Source: Siphonodentalium dalli (taxonomy: Eukaryota; Mollusca; Scaphopoda; Gadilida; Siphonodentaliidae). From it: a stretch of DNA of 64,000 nt. The stretch's first letter is position 1; every line of letters starts with the position of its first letter. This document shows, in pieces, positions 50,810-60,197 of this stretch. Where the stretch lies: positions 46,141,573 through 46,205,572 of the forward strand of contig CP136064.1 of NCBI GenBank assembly GCA_032622095.1, given 5' to 3'. The position numbers and the translations under genes were made by a program. The notes under the pieces were generated by a model that ran no database searches, had not been told where the DNA came from, and saw only the letters and a list, made by a program, of their open reading frames with translations.

Positions 50810-50887
50810 GACAAAAAAGAAACACATCTGATTTGACGTTCGGAGAAATTTGGTGAAATACGCATGACGTCGTCAACGAGGCCCGCG
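50810..50887 (+). promoter_or_regulatory. Shared upstream block of gene A
   Basis: A ~78-bp block (GAAACACATCTGATTTGACG followed by TTCGG.GAAATTTGGTGAAATA and CGTCGTCA) ends 77 nt before the ATG at 50,965. A closely matching block lies upstream of gene B in the same orientation relative to that gene (52,269-52,194, minus strand). A GCATAAAT box at 50,932 could be a TATA-like element. Confidence 0.7.
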
Positions 50888-50964
50888 CATCCCATATACT
50901 TGATCCTCGAAAAATGTTAACGTTATTAGATGCATAAATTGTAACGTTAGCGTTATTTTGAAAC

Positions 50965-51414
50965 ATGGATCCAGTAACGGAATTTCTCAAGACTATTGAT
51001 GTACAGTACGATCATATTCCTACAACAACGCAAATGTCGACTCCACTGTATGCAGGAAATGTGACGCCAAGGGTAGAACAGCAACAAGTACCAATGGTGT
51101 ATCTGCGAACGGATCAACAACCAGTACCGCCGATGAAAACACAACAAATGACTCAACCTGTTATGTACCAAGTTATCAACAGTTCACAATGGGAAGAACA
51201 GACAAAATTGTTACGGAATATTAGGCAGGAAATGAAGGATTTACGAAAGCAATTAACACAAAAACCGACTGAATGTACAATCAACTTGAAACCTCACACG
51301 ATTGACATACGAATTGAGGTACATGGTTTCCAGAAAGAACCTACGAAGCGATCAACATTAGGATTACTCGGGAAAGATTTAACAGTGATGAAGAAACAAA
51401 AGAAATGTTTTTAA
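50965..51414 (+). CDS. Element gene A, Gln/Pro-rich with coiled coil (unknown function)
   Basis: 149 residues, uninterrupted. Residues 35-70 are rich in Gln, Pro and Thr; 80-97 (LLRNIRQEMKDLRKQL) look like a short coiled coil; the tail is basic. I do not recognise the family. It lies between a shared upstream block and a histone-type stem-loop 14 nt after the stop, and faces gene B. Being intact in an otherwise broken element, it may be under different constraint or simply be a small target. The first ATG of the open frame (MDPVTEF…) was chosen; it is 77 nt downstream of the conserved block. It could be a regulatory or scaffold protein, but nothing here proves it. Confidence 0.6.
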   Translation: MDPVTEFLKTIDVQYDHIPTTTQMSTPLYAGNVTPRVEQQQVPMVYLRTDQQPVPPMKTQQMTQPVMYQVINSSQWEEQTKLLRNIRQEMKDLRKQLTQKPTECTINLKPHTIDIRIEVHGFQKEPTKRSTLGLLGKDLTVMKKQKKCF

Positions 51415-51427
51415 TATTATTTTAAAC

Positions 51428-51471
51428 TGCCCTTTTCAGGGCCACTTAAAATTCACGAAAGATACGCTCTG
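51428..51471 (+). terminator. Histone-type 3' stem-loop and downstream element, gene A
   Basis: GCCCT-TTTC-AGGGC (51,429-51,442) forms a 5-bp stem with a TTTC loop; the outermost position (T/C) does not pair. ACTTA follows, and AAAGATACGCTCTG begins 14 nt after the 16-nt stem-loop unit. This matches the layout of replication-dependent histone pre-mRNAs: stem-loop for SLBP, cleavage a few nt downstream, then a purine-rich U7 target. The gene A stop is 13 nt upstream. Confidence 0.65.
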
Positions 51472-51657
51472 TATTATGCTATATGATGATCGTATTATAG
51501 ATATGAAGGGTCGTAGTGGGTTTTTTTTATTGTTAGGGAAGTATTCTTTGAAAATTATGTGAACATTCTCTCCAAGTTCATGATGAATGAATTTGATTTG
51601 GAGAAATTATGTGAACATTCTCTCAGGAAGAATGAACAAATCGTACAGTAGCAATTT
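51472..51657. other. Spacer between the convergent genes
   Basis: AT-rich, with a direct repeat of GAGAAATTATGTGAACATTC-type sequence (51,549-51,575 and 51,601-51,623). No frame of note. Confidence 0.6.
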
Positions 51658-51701
51658 CAGAGCGTATCTTTTTAAAAATTTGTGAGGCCCTGAAAAGGGC
51701 C
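51658..51701 (-). terminator. Histone-type 3' stem-loop and downstream element, gene B
   Basis: Reading the minus strand: CAAAAC, then a perfect 6-bp stem GGCCCT-TTTC-AGGGCC (51,701-51,686), TCACA, and AAAGATACGCTCTG beginning after exactly 14 nt. The loop, stem and downstream block match gene A's signal, whereas the 14-nt spacers differ in sequence. Conserved spacing with changed sequence is a sign of function rather than a simple copy. Confidence 0.7.
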
Positions 51702-51714
51702 GTTTTGGAAGGTT

Positions 51715-52143
51715 TCAAAAGAAACCGCACGATGTGTTTGGGTTTGAATACAGCTGAAAGTTGTCTTGGGAACGTCGCAACCAAATGGCACAATTGCATG
51801 GCTGGCCTGTCTGTATCCCCCAGAGCGGCAAGAATTCGCAAACTCTATGCCCTGAGAAGATTATGATAGACCGCTGTAGTGATGTAGCCGCAAATCGCAC
51901 CATCAATATTGATGTCCCCAGCATTCTGGTATGTCGGAACCACCGTGGTGGCAGTCCAAACACCCGATCTCTGTTGTCCGTCATCAACATAACGGTGTAC
52001 CTATAGATATCAAAACAGTTATCTACAGTCGCCGTTTCTGCTAAACTCCAAGCCTTCCATAGCATCTGTGCTTCATCCCCAAACACACCTCGCACCAGCA
52101 TCCCATCCTCCAAATAGCTCCGATACAGATCTCGGTAATCCAT
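51715..52143 (-). CDS. Element gene B, convergent to gene A (unknown function)
   Basis: 142 residues starting MDYRDLYRSYLEDGM. No repeats or signal peptide. Tyr/Asp-rich N-terminus; the middle has Trp, Arg and Met in a globular-looking mix; two cysteines lie close together near the C-terminus (CNCAIW). I do not recognise it. It is the only gene on the minus strand among the element genes. Its start lies 50 nt from the shared upstream block and its stop 13 nt from the stem-loop on the minus strand. The 180-bp gap to POLB must hold divergent promoters for both. It is possible that the frame is longer in an intact relative. Confidence 0.55.
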   Translation of the reverse strand: MDYRDLYRSYLEDGMLVRGVFGDEAQMLWKAWSLAETATVDNCFDIYRYTVMLMTDNRDRVFGLPPRWFRHTRMLGTSILMVRFAATSLQRSIIIFSGHRVCEFLPLWGIQTGQPCNCAIWLRRSQDNFQLYSNPNTSCGFF

Positions 52144-52193
52144 TTCGGTATGAATGAAGAATGGGAATATCTGTTTTATTTTTTATTGAAAAC

Positions 52194-52269
52194 GCGCGGA
52201 CGCCGCTGACGACGGCATATTTCACCAAATTTTACCGAACGTCAAATCAAGTGTGTTTCTTTTTGTGTC
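52194..52269 (-). promoter_or_regulatory. Shared upstream block of gene B
   Basis: Minus-strand reading GACACAAAAAGAAACACACT then TGATTTGACGTTCGG.AAAATTTGGTGAAATA and CGTCGTCA; about 85% identical by eye to 50,810-50,887 and at a similar distance from the start codon. CAATAAAAAATAAAAC between the block and the ATG could be a TATA-like region. On the other side, GCATAAAA at 52,284 precedes POLB. Confidence 0.7.
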
Positions 52270-52326
52270 ATCGTCCGTGTCAGAGCATAAAAGCGACGCG
52301 AATTTTCATCACGTCGTCATTTCACG

Positions 52327-55300
52327 ATGAAGCGCCTTGTGCCATATTCAGATAGCGAAAGCAAACGAGATAATAGAAAGAGAGTGCGACTGGATGATGA
52401 CTGTAAATATTATACTATAAAACATCTGACCGATAAATACTCGAGGAAATTTAAAACAGCATCAAAGAAATTCAACGTCACATTTCAAGAATTTCATCAA
52501 CCATTTCAAACTGTTCACAGAATTTTCAAAGATCTGGTGAACAGTTTGAAAGATGAGTGTGATGCAGGACCAAAAGATCAAATGAGAATTTCTATCTTTC
52601 ATCCAGTGCTAGATCTAGGGATTCACGTCCCGTTCACTGAAGCAAAAGACCTGACGGGTGAATTATTGCTTGACAACATAGAAAAAGTTGCACAATCGAA
52701 CAAAAAATTCAAAATTCATGACGGACAGATGACATTTGACATCACTATCACGCATATGCATACAGCGACCGCAAGACATACCTTACATTATGGAACATTC
52801 GGTGATAAAAATCAAATGAAAACAGTAAAGAAAAGTATTCTTATGATTCAGAACGCAGAAGATAACATGTGTTTTGCTAGGGCTGTCGTTGTTGGTATGT
52901 GTAATGTTGACAAAAAAGATACAACTGAATGGAAACAACAATGGAAACGGATTACGAGACCAGCAAGAGCTTCACAACGGGAAGCTGCAAAGTCATTGTT
53001 GGATAAAGTGGGGTTATCACACGACACCAGTTGCGGGGTTGAGGAATACAAATTATTCAGGAACAACTATATCTTGGGTATGTTATAAAAATACATAATC
53101 AATTTGCTGACGAAGGCTTTCTTTTTTTAACCACCACCAGTTGGGAAAGAAAGTAAAGTTGTCCATCTATATTTCAATGACAACCACTACGATGTGATCA
53201 CAACTGTCATGTGATTCCTTGGATGTCATTATTACTGTGAACACTGTGATGTCGGTTCGAACAACAGAGGTGATCATTTATGTCCATACAAGTGTATGTG
53301 TTTCGAGGGTCAGATATGTCCCTTTGAACGATGGATACAATGCATCAAATGTAAGAGGACTTTTAGAAGTAAACGATGTCTCGACAATCATTTGAAAAAA
53401 TCACCAACACAAGACAAAACTATTTGTGATATGATACACAAATGCCAGAAATGTGGGGTTGAAATCGTCACACGAATGGAGAAAAGACATATCTGTTCGG
53501 GAACAAAGAAGTGCAAATACTGTAAGGAAATTGTCGCATCAGATCACAGATGTCATATCCAGCAGTACCAAAAGAGAGAAACACAGAAAGAAGTAAGGGT
53601 ACCATTCATATTTTTATATTTTGAATGTCAACAAGATACTGGTGTTCATATACCCAATTTTTGTGTTGCACAAACTGCTTGTGAAAATTGTATATGTAAA
53701 CCCATTGATGAAATATGCATTTCAAGTGATTCTGTATTGTCAAACAGAGAATATATTTTTAAAGGAGAGAATGTATTGGAAAGATTTTGCAAATGGTTGT
53801 TTTACACCACCGATCATAAAGGTACAACATGTATTGCTCACAATGCAAGAGGTTACGATAGTCAGTTCCTCTTACATTTCTTGGTGAACAATGGAAATTC
53901 AAAACCTAATGTTATTATGAATGGCAACAAAATACTTAGTTTACAATGCAATGGTGTTAAAGTAATCGATTCATTAAGTTTCATCCCTATGGCATTATCT
54001 ATATTTCCAAAAACATTCCAACTTGAAGAAATGGCTAAAGGTTATTTTCCACATTGGGCAAATACACAGGACTTTCAGAATTACGTAGGACCATATCTAG
54101 ACAAAAAATACTATAACCTGAAATCATGTCTGAGGAAAATAGAGATTCATTTCTGAAATGGTACGAAGCTAGGGGTGAGGATATTTTTGATTTTCAAAAA
54201 GAAATTCAAAAGTGTTGTAAATCAGATGTAGACATTTTAAGACGTGGATGTGGCAAATTCAGACTATGTGTAATGGAAACTGATCAAATAGATCCATTCC
54301 GGGAAGCAATAACATTAGCTCAAACCTGTAACCTTGCATGGAGAAAAAATTCATTACCAGAGAATTCTCTAGGTATAATTTCAGACGCTGGATATCCACA
54401 AGCGCGTAAATTTTCAATGAAAGCAATTCGATGGCTACAGTACATTGCTACAAAACAAAATATAAACATAAAACATGCTTTAAATGCTGGTGAAGTTAAA
54501 ATAGGCACACATTTTGTTGATTATTATCATGCAGAATCAAACACAGTGTATGAAATGTATGGGTGTTTTTTTCATGGCTGTCCTACTTGATATCCAGATA
54601 GAAATCGCCGAAACCCATACAGTAATATAACAATGCATGAATTGTATGAAAAAACAATAAAAACGGAAACTGAAATCAAAAGCTTGGGATGCAAATTAAT
54701 ATGCATCTGGGAACATGACCTGGACAATAAATGTAAAGCAGACAAAAATTTAAAACAAACTATGGATCAATTCTATTTGCATCAAGACCCAATTAAACCA
54801 ATGGAAGCATTATTTGGTGGCAGGACTAATGCTCTAAAATTATATCATGAAATAGAACCAACATCTAAACAGGAAATAAACTATATTGATATATGCAGTT
54901 TGTATCCAAGTGTAAATAAATATAAGGAGTACCCACTTGGTCATCCAACAATTCTAAGTCTGGAACAAATAGGAGACATCAAATCCTACAAAGGACTCAT
55001 TAAATGCAAAGTATTACCTCCAAATAAATTGTACATTCCAGTGCTACCGATCCACTGTAATAACAAAATGATATATACATTGTGTAAAACTTGTGCAGAA
55101 AATGAAAGTGGACAGTGTAATCATAAAACCGAACAGCGTGCTTTAGTTGGAGTTTGGACACATGTAGAATTATTCAAAGCATTATAATTGGGTTACCAAA
55201 TTCTGGAAGTGTATCAAGTTTGGCATTGGACTGAGTGATCGGACAAAGTATACAGGGATTACATTGATAAATACCTCAAAATTAAACAAGAAGCAATTGG

Positions 55301-56137
55301 ATATCCAAATTCTGTTAAAATTGAAGAAGATAAAGATAAATACATTAAAGATTATTATGAGTTTGAAGGTATAAAACTTGAAAAAGAAAAAATCGAAAAA
55401 ACCCAGGACTCCGCCAGTGCGCAAAATTAATGATAAATTGCATATGGGGAAAAAATACACAAAATAATATTCTTACTAAAACTGAATATATCTCAGAACC
55501 ATCCAGATATTTTGAACTATTAACTGATAAAAATATCACCGCCAAAGCAGTTGAAATTTTTGAACAGAATAAATTCATATTATTCAGCTATGAAAATAAA
55601 ACCGATATTATAGAACCACATCCATCTGCCAATGCAGCTGTTGCATCATTTGTCACAGCATATGCACGCTTGGAGTTGTATAAAGTTTTAGAAAAACTCC
55701 AAGATAGGGTGTTGTATTTCGACACCGATAGTTGTATGTATATTTTCGATCCAAAAAAAGAAAATATCAAAACCGAAGACAGCTACCTTGGTAAATGGAC
55801 TGATGAACATCCGGATGCTAAAATCATAAAATTTGTAGGGTTAGGACCGAAAAATTATGGATATCAGTACATGAAAGATGGTGTCATAAAATCTGTATGT
55901 AAGGTCAAGGGTATCACTCTGGATTATAAAACTAAGCAGCAAATAAATTTTCATTCAATGGTTGAATGTGTTAACGACCGGTCAAATTTTCAACGTGTCA
56001 TAAACTATCCATGCAGAATTAAACGCACAAAGAACCGAGAAGTAATTAGTGAAGAGCAAACAAAAACATTCCGATCTGTGTACACCAAACGAGTTGTTGT
56101 GGGTGAATACAACATAATTACTTATGGATGGAATTGA
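52327..56137 (+). pseudogene. Protein-primed family B DNA polymerase, broken
   Basis: About 1,270 codons, the usual size for Polinton polymerases. Order: N-terminal domain (52,327-53,150), Cys/His-rich zinc-binding stretches (53,230-53,570), 3'-5' exonuclease region, then palm and fingers. Visible motifs: exo I region YFECQQ near 53,617, exo II AHNARGYDSQ near 53,836, CKSDVDIL near 54,220, palm motif A DICSLYPS near 54,888, motif C YFDTDS near 55,718, and a short end in TYGW. The first acidic residue expected in exo I is Tyr here. Breaks: in-frame stops at 53,086, 53,128, 53,212, 54,588, 55,185 and 55,236; frameshifts near 54,115-54,125 and 55,405-55,420 (an A run). It would replicate element DNA by protein priming; this copy cannot. 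Confidence 0.93.
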
Positions 56138-56336
56138 TGTGTTACCAGCAGAGATCCTTTTGAAAATTTATAATAACTTGATCGAAATGTCAAAAATGGA
56201 TCAAGAAATCAAACGAGAACTTAAGCAAACTTGGTTTTTGAGGGAAAGTAAAATTATAGTGCAGACTTTGCTGAACGGACATTTCTCTGAGGGACAGAGT
56301 CGACTGAGATGTTTGATTGAGAGATCAGAATTTTAA
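56124..56336 (+). CDS. Small F-box-like protein
   Basis: 70 residues, intact. Residues 6-20 (VLPAEILLKIYNNLIE) fit the start of an F-box (LP.EIL..I…L), the motif that binds SKP1 in SCF ubiquitin ligases; the rest is helical and charged. It overlaps the last 14 bp of POLB in another frame, so it is likely co-transcribed. If it is a true F-box it could steer host ubiquitination, a strategy known for other large DNA viruses. The motif is short and the downstream part of a full F-box is not obvious, so this is a suggestion only. Confidence 0.5.
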   Translation: MDGIDVLPAEILLKIYNNLIEMSKMDQEIKRELKQTWFLRESKIIVQTLLNGHFSEGQSRLRCLIERSEF

Positions 56337-56348
56337 ACTGATTTCTTA

Positions 56349-56714
56349 ATGGATATATTTGATCAATTGTTTTCAGATTATTGGATATTTCATGGTACTC
56401 CTAAAAACGAAATAAACGAAATTCGTGAATTAGTTGAAAATAGTTTTATTCGTTTTGCTGAATATCAAGACAGGATTCTCAATGAAAAAACTTTGAAATT
56501 CGAAGAGGTGACGAGAATATATGGATACATTATTCTCCGAGAACCATGTACAATTTTCACTGCTGAAAAGTTATTTGAAGAAAAAGTGTCTTTGGATTAT
56601 ATTGTAAAAACCACTAGACCTATTTCAGATTTAGATATTAGTACTAATGGAATAATCTGGAGTTATGGTGACTTTTCATTAAAAATAAAAAAGGTTGATT
56701 CCGAACAATCCTAA
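56349..56714 (+). CDS. Unknown element protein
   Basis: 121 residues, intact, starting MDIFDQLFSDYWIFHGT. Acidic to neutral, predicted mostly helical, no Cys clusters, signal peptide or membrane segment. It lies 13 bp after the F-box-like gene and 32 bp before the ATPase, so probably in one transcription unit. I do not recognise it. Confidence 0.55.
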   Translation: MDIFDQLFSDYWIFHGTPKNEINEIRELVENSFIRFAEYQDRILNEKTLKFEEVTRIYGYIILREPCTIFTAEKLFEEKVSLDYIVKTTRPISDLDISTNGIIWSYGDFSLKIKKVDSEQS

Positions 56715-56745
56715 TCAGTCTTACATGATCTGTCTCAGGGTAAAG

Positions 56746-57396
56746 ATGGACGAATAATTGTTGTTCAAACATCCCTGTAACATTTTCATATCGGGACCAA
56801 GTGGTTGTGGTAAAACAGATTTTGTTAAGAAATTAATCGAATATAAAGATGATTTGTTCAAACCTGTTCCATACAAAGTCGTTTGGTGTTACAAAGAATG
56901 GCAAAATACCTATAGTCAGATGCAAGAATTTCACAATATTCAATTTATAAATGGAATACCGGATGATGAGAATGAACTTGTCGATGACACAGATTTACCG
57001 CACCTCGTCGTTTTTGATGACATGTTAGGTGATAAAGATGAAGAAAATATTATGTTGCGGTTTACAAGAAAAGGACATCACAGAAATACGTCTGTTATTT
57101 ACATAACCCAAAACATGTTTCAGAAATCTAAAGCGAGTAGAACTTTGAGTTTGAATGCACATTACATGGTATTATTTCAAAGTGTGCGTGATAAAGGCCA
57201 AATAAAAAATCTTGCCTCTCAAATGCAAATACCTCATTTAATGCAAGCATATGATGATGCAACTTCAACCAATCATGGTTATTTACTACTCGATTTTCAC
57301 CCAAAAACGGATAAATCGTTGAGACTTAGAACTGATATTTTCCATCGCTGGCTCACAAATTACGATCGATGTGCGGTAATATATTCATCGGTATAA
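56746..57396 (+). pseudogene. A32/FtsK-HerA-type DNA-packaging ATPase, early stop
   Basis: Nearly complete: Walker A GPSGCGKT and Walker B LVVFDDML (~70 residues later), followed by a SVIYITQN strand (sensor-like), as in packaging ATPases of Polintons, adintoviruses and nucleocytoplasmic viruses. It would pump DNA into capsids. The only plausible ATG (56,746) is followed by an in-frame TAA at 56,755 (codon 4), after which 213 codons are open to 57,396. The next in-frame ATG lies beyond Walker A, so translation from it would lose the active site. The single lesion makes this one of the least damaged large genes. Confidence 0.9.
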
Positions 57397-57432
57397 AGAT
57401 AAGTGTATCAACATAATATTTCATTTCCAATC

Positions 57433-57994
57433 ATGGAGTCGCATGAAGCAGTCTTGAGTGTATTTTCGACTATCGCTAAATTAATACTTGATGATCACTT
57501 AAAGCTTCCAAAGCAGACACGAACATTCCTGCAAAAACACAAAAAAGAGCTGAAGAAAATAGCTGACAGTAGAAGTCATATCGATTCAAAAAAGAAAATA
57601 CTTTAAAAAAATTGGTGGAGGTGGTTTTCTCGGTGGAGTTTTGATCAGAAGTCTTCTCAGACAAAAAGAAAATAAACCAATTGCACGAGTTAGATCAAAT
57701 AGAGTAAATTCTACTCGAGAAAATTCTACGATTGCACAGCGAGCTAGTCCAGTCAGAGTAAATTCTACAATTGCACAGCGAACTACTCCAGCTAGAGTAA
57801 ATTCTACTGGATTAAATTCTACATTTGCTAGATTTCAACCACTCAACGATAATGGTCCGCAACCAATTCCATCAATTCAAGAAGCAGAACATTACCCGTT
57901 GGTTCAACGATACTCAAAAATTATGAATCTTTCAAACCCATCGAAATTAGCTTTGATGGCATTTGATCGTAATTTTAATAAACGTAAAAAGTAA
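57433..57994 (+). pseudogene. Basic virion-type protein with NST repeats, frameshifted
   Basis: The first part (57,433-57,606) is a small helical, Lys-rich module (LKLPKQTRTFLQKHKKELKK). Near 57,600, in an A-rich run, the coding signal changes frame, then a Gly-rich hydrophobic segment (GGGGFLGGVLIR, 57,612-57,650) and a repeated RVNST/NSTIAQR region (57,690-57,820) follow, ending with EAEHYPLVQRYSKIMN. I read it either as one frameshifted gene or as two overlapping genes whose junction lies near 57,610. Similar small basic proteins with a GGF hydrophobic end occur beside capsid genes in adintoviruses and are assumed to be virion core or membrane-active components. Confidence 0.6.
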
Positions 57995-58081
57995 AAAGTA
58001 ATTCAGTCATTTGACATTCAACTGTTGAAGAGTAAAGATGGTGAAAAAACTCCACTGATTAAAAAATATGGTAGTTTTGTA

Positions 58082-58378
58082 ATGGCTATGAATCAGGCAC
58101 CAACTCATTTTCGGAAAAAAATGATAAAAGATGCCCCAAAGAGAGTGAATGATTGCATGTCAGAATGCTGTAAAAATATTTTAAAAGGCAATGTAAAACT
58201 AACAGAAGCTCAGAAGCGCAAACTTCGTCCGAGGTGTAGACATCTCAGAGAACTTGCAAGTAAATCAACATCTTTGAAACGAAAAAAACTAATTTTAAAC
58301 CAGAAAGGAGGTTTTTTACCACTTCTTATGCTAGCACCGTTGCTTGGTAAAGCACTCGCTGGAATACTTCGCGGTTAA
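58082..58378 (+). CDS. Small basic core-like protein with hydrophobic C-terminus
   Basis: 98 residues from the in-frame ATG at 58,082 (the open frame extends upstream to 58,025 without an ATG). Lys/Arg-rich through residues 10-75, with Cys-Cys in SECCKNILKG; the last ~22 residues are GGF followed by a Leu/Ala-rich stretch. The pattern (basic helix bundle, then 'LNQKGGFLPLL') is shared with the preceding gene. I recognise it as a widespread uncharacterised adintovirus-associated type, perhaps a pX- or pVI-like core protein. It is intact, unlike its neighbours. Confidence 0.65.
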   Translation: MAMNQAPTHFRKKMIKDAPKRVNDCMSECCKNILKGNVKLTEAQKRKLRPRCRHLRELASKSTSLKRKKLILNQKGGFLPLLMLAPLLGKALAGILRG

Positions 58379-58389
58379 ACATTAAGAAA

Positions 58390-59119
58390 ATGGTCGCTGT
58401 TCCCTTCAAAATGTTGGATGATATTAAAAAATGGAGAATGAGTCTAACTAATCCGAAATTACCACCTAATCCTGAAATTACGAATATTTCAAAACTAAGC
58501 AGATAATTGAATTCAGTTTCTGATCAAAATTTGTCAGAATCTGAGAAGATTCAATTATATGGTACAACTTTGCACAAATTGAAAACTTCTAAAAAAATCA
58601 GTCAGAGCTATTTCAGCCCCGAAAACAGAACAACCATTTAATCATCATCATAGGGATGTCCTAGAAAGTATTCCGTTAAAGATGAGAAAAAAAGCTGAAC
58701 AACTTTTACAACTGATTTCAAAACATCCACAAATGAAGTTTGATGAACATGGACAATTAAAATATGGTGAAAAAGTTATTAGAGGATCAAATATTGTTGA
58801 TCTCCTCAATGATATTGTACGACAAAGAAAAGATTTCGAACCAACAGTCTGGCAAACCTTTTCACAAGGATTGAGCGAGCTTAATGTACCTCAAGATTTT
58901 GTAGGGAACAGAAACCGCTGGCTTTGGATTAAAAAACATTTGAAAGATGATTCAGATGATGATTTTGAAACTCCGGTACAAAGCATAACACCAAAACGAT
59001 TTGATTCTCATCGATTCACACCAATGAAAGGTATAAAATCAAGACATTCAAAAACTAAAATAGCAGATAGGTTGACACCAAAGGGTATTAAAACAGAAAA
59101 AACACAATGGGATCCATAA
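58390..59119 (+). pseudogene. Conserved uncharacterised virus-element protein, broken
   Basis: ATG at 58,390 (MVAVPFKMLDDIKKW). An in-frame TAA at 58,504 and a frameshift near 58,590-58,610 interrupt it. The C-terminal half is clean: IRGSNIVDLLNDIVRQRK…NVPQDFVGN.NRW, a signature I associate with a family found next to integrase and capsid genes in many animal Polinton/adintovirus elements, function unknown. It ends in a basic, Ser/Thr-Pro-containing tail. Its last codons overlap the integrase start by 13 bp. Confidence 0.7.
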
Positions 59120-60184
59120 TAGATGAACAGTTATCTAAAATTTTCTATAATCCTAAGAAAGTTGGAAGTTATGGTGGTGTAAAGAAGCTTTTTGATGAAG
59201 CGAAAAAGCAGAATAAAAAAATAAAACTCATAGATGTGATGAAATGGTTGCAAGGCCAGTCGACATATACTTTACACAAACCAATAATTCCAACGTAGAA
59301 AGACTGTTGTAGCGGGGATTGATATTCAATGGCAGGCAGATTTAGCTGATCTTCAGAATTTGAAAAAACATAATGATAATTACAGATATATGTTGTGTGT
59401 GATAGACGTTTTTTCAAAATTTACGTGGGTAATGCCAATCCACAATAAATCTGGACAAACTTTTATCGAATCATTCAGGAAAATTTTGAAATCTTCAAAA
59501 CGTAAACAAAAATCGTTTCAAGCTGATCAAGGTTCTGAATTCAAAAATGAAAAGTTTTTGAAATTTCTGCGATCAGAAAACATTCATTTCTTCACAACTG
59601 AGAATCCAGAGACTAAAGCAAGTATTGTTGAGCGATTTCAAAGAACTTTAAAAACTCGTTTATGGAAGTATTTCACACACAATAAAACTTCAAGATATAT
59701 TGATGTTTTACAGCCCCTAGTCGATTCTTACAACAATAGTTATCACCGCAGCATAAAATCGAAACCGTCGGAAGTTACTTTGAAAACTGAAGCTGAAATT
59801 TCCAAAAATCTATATGGAAGAGGGAATAAAAAAGGAAAATCTACACTGAAAGTGGATGACTTGGTTCGTATCAACAAAACCAAAATAACATTTGAAAAGG
59901 GTTATTTACCAAACTGGACTCGTGAAATTTTCAAAGTTGATAAAATTTGTAAAACTAATCCAATAACATACAAAGTTTCTGATCTTGATGGTGAAGAGAT
60001 TGATGGATAATTCTACAAACATGAAATCCAGCATATAAAAGACAGTAAGGTGTATGAAATAGAATCAGTTATTGATAAAAGAACGAGAAGAGTGGGTGGT
60101 AAAACAGTAAAAGGAATTAAAGTTCATTGGCTTGGATATCCAAAAAAGTTTGACAGGTGGATCCCAGCTTCAAATTTAGTATAA
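59107..60184 (+). pseudogene. Retroviral-type integrase with C-terminal chromodomain, broken
   Basis: N-terminal part (59,107-59,298) with YNPKKVGSYGGVKKLFDEAK and a WL.GQSTYTLHKP motif; then the RNase-H-like core with the DDE residues in WQADL (~59,330), FQADQG (~59,517) and IVERF (34 residues after the second Asp); then YHRSIKSKPSEV; and a chromodomain-like end (YEIESVIDKR…KVHWLGYPKKFDRWIPASNL, 60,053-60,181). Breaks: a frameshift near 59,295 between the N-terminal part and the core, and TAA at 60,008 just before the chromodomain. It would insert element DNA; the chromodomain may guide insertion to methylated-histone chromatin. That fits its position beside satellite arrays, but this is inference. 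Confidence 0.92.
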
Positions 60185-60197
60185 AACAGAATTGACC

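Noticed and set aside
51415-51714. Remnant of a real histone gene pair explaining the stem-loops
   Set aside because: The adjacent ORFs have no histone fold composition or motifs and directly abut the signals with intact frames. Not fully excluded: a past capture of histone 3' ends is possible.
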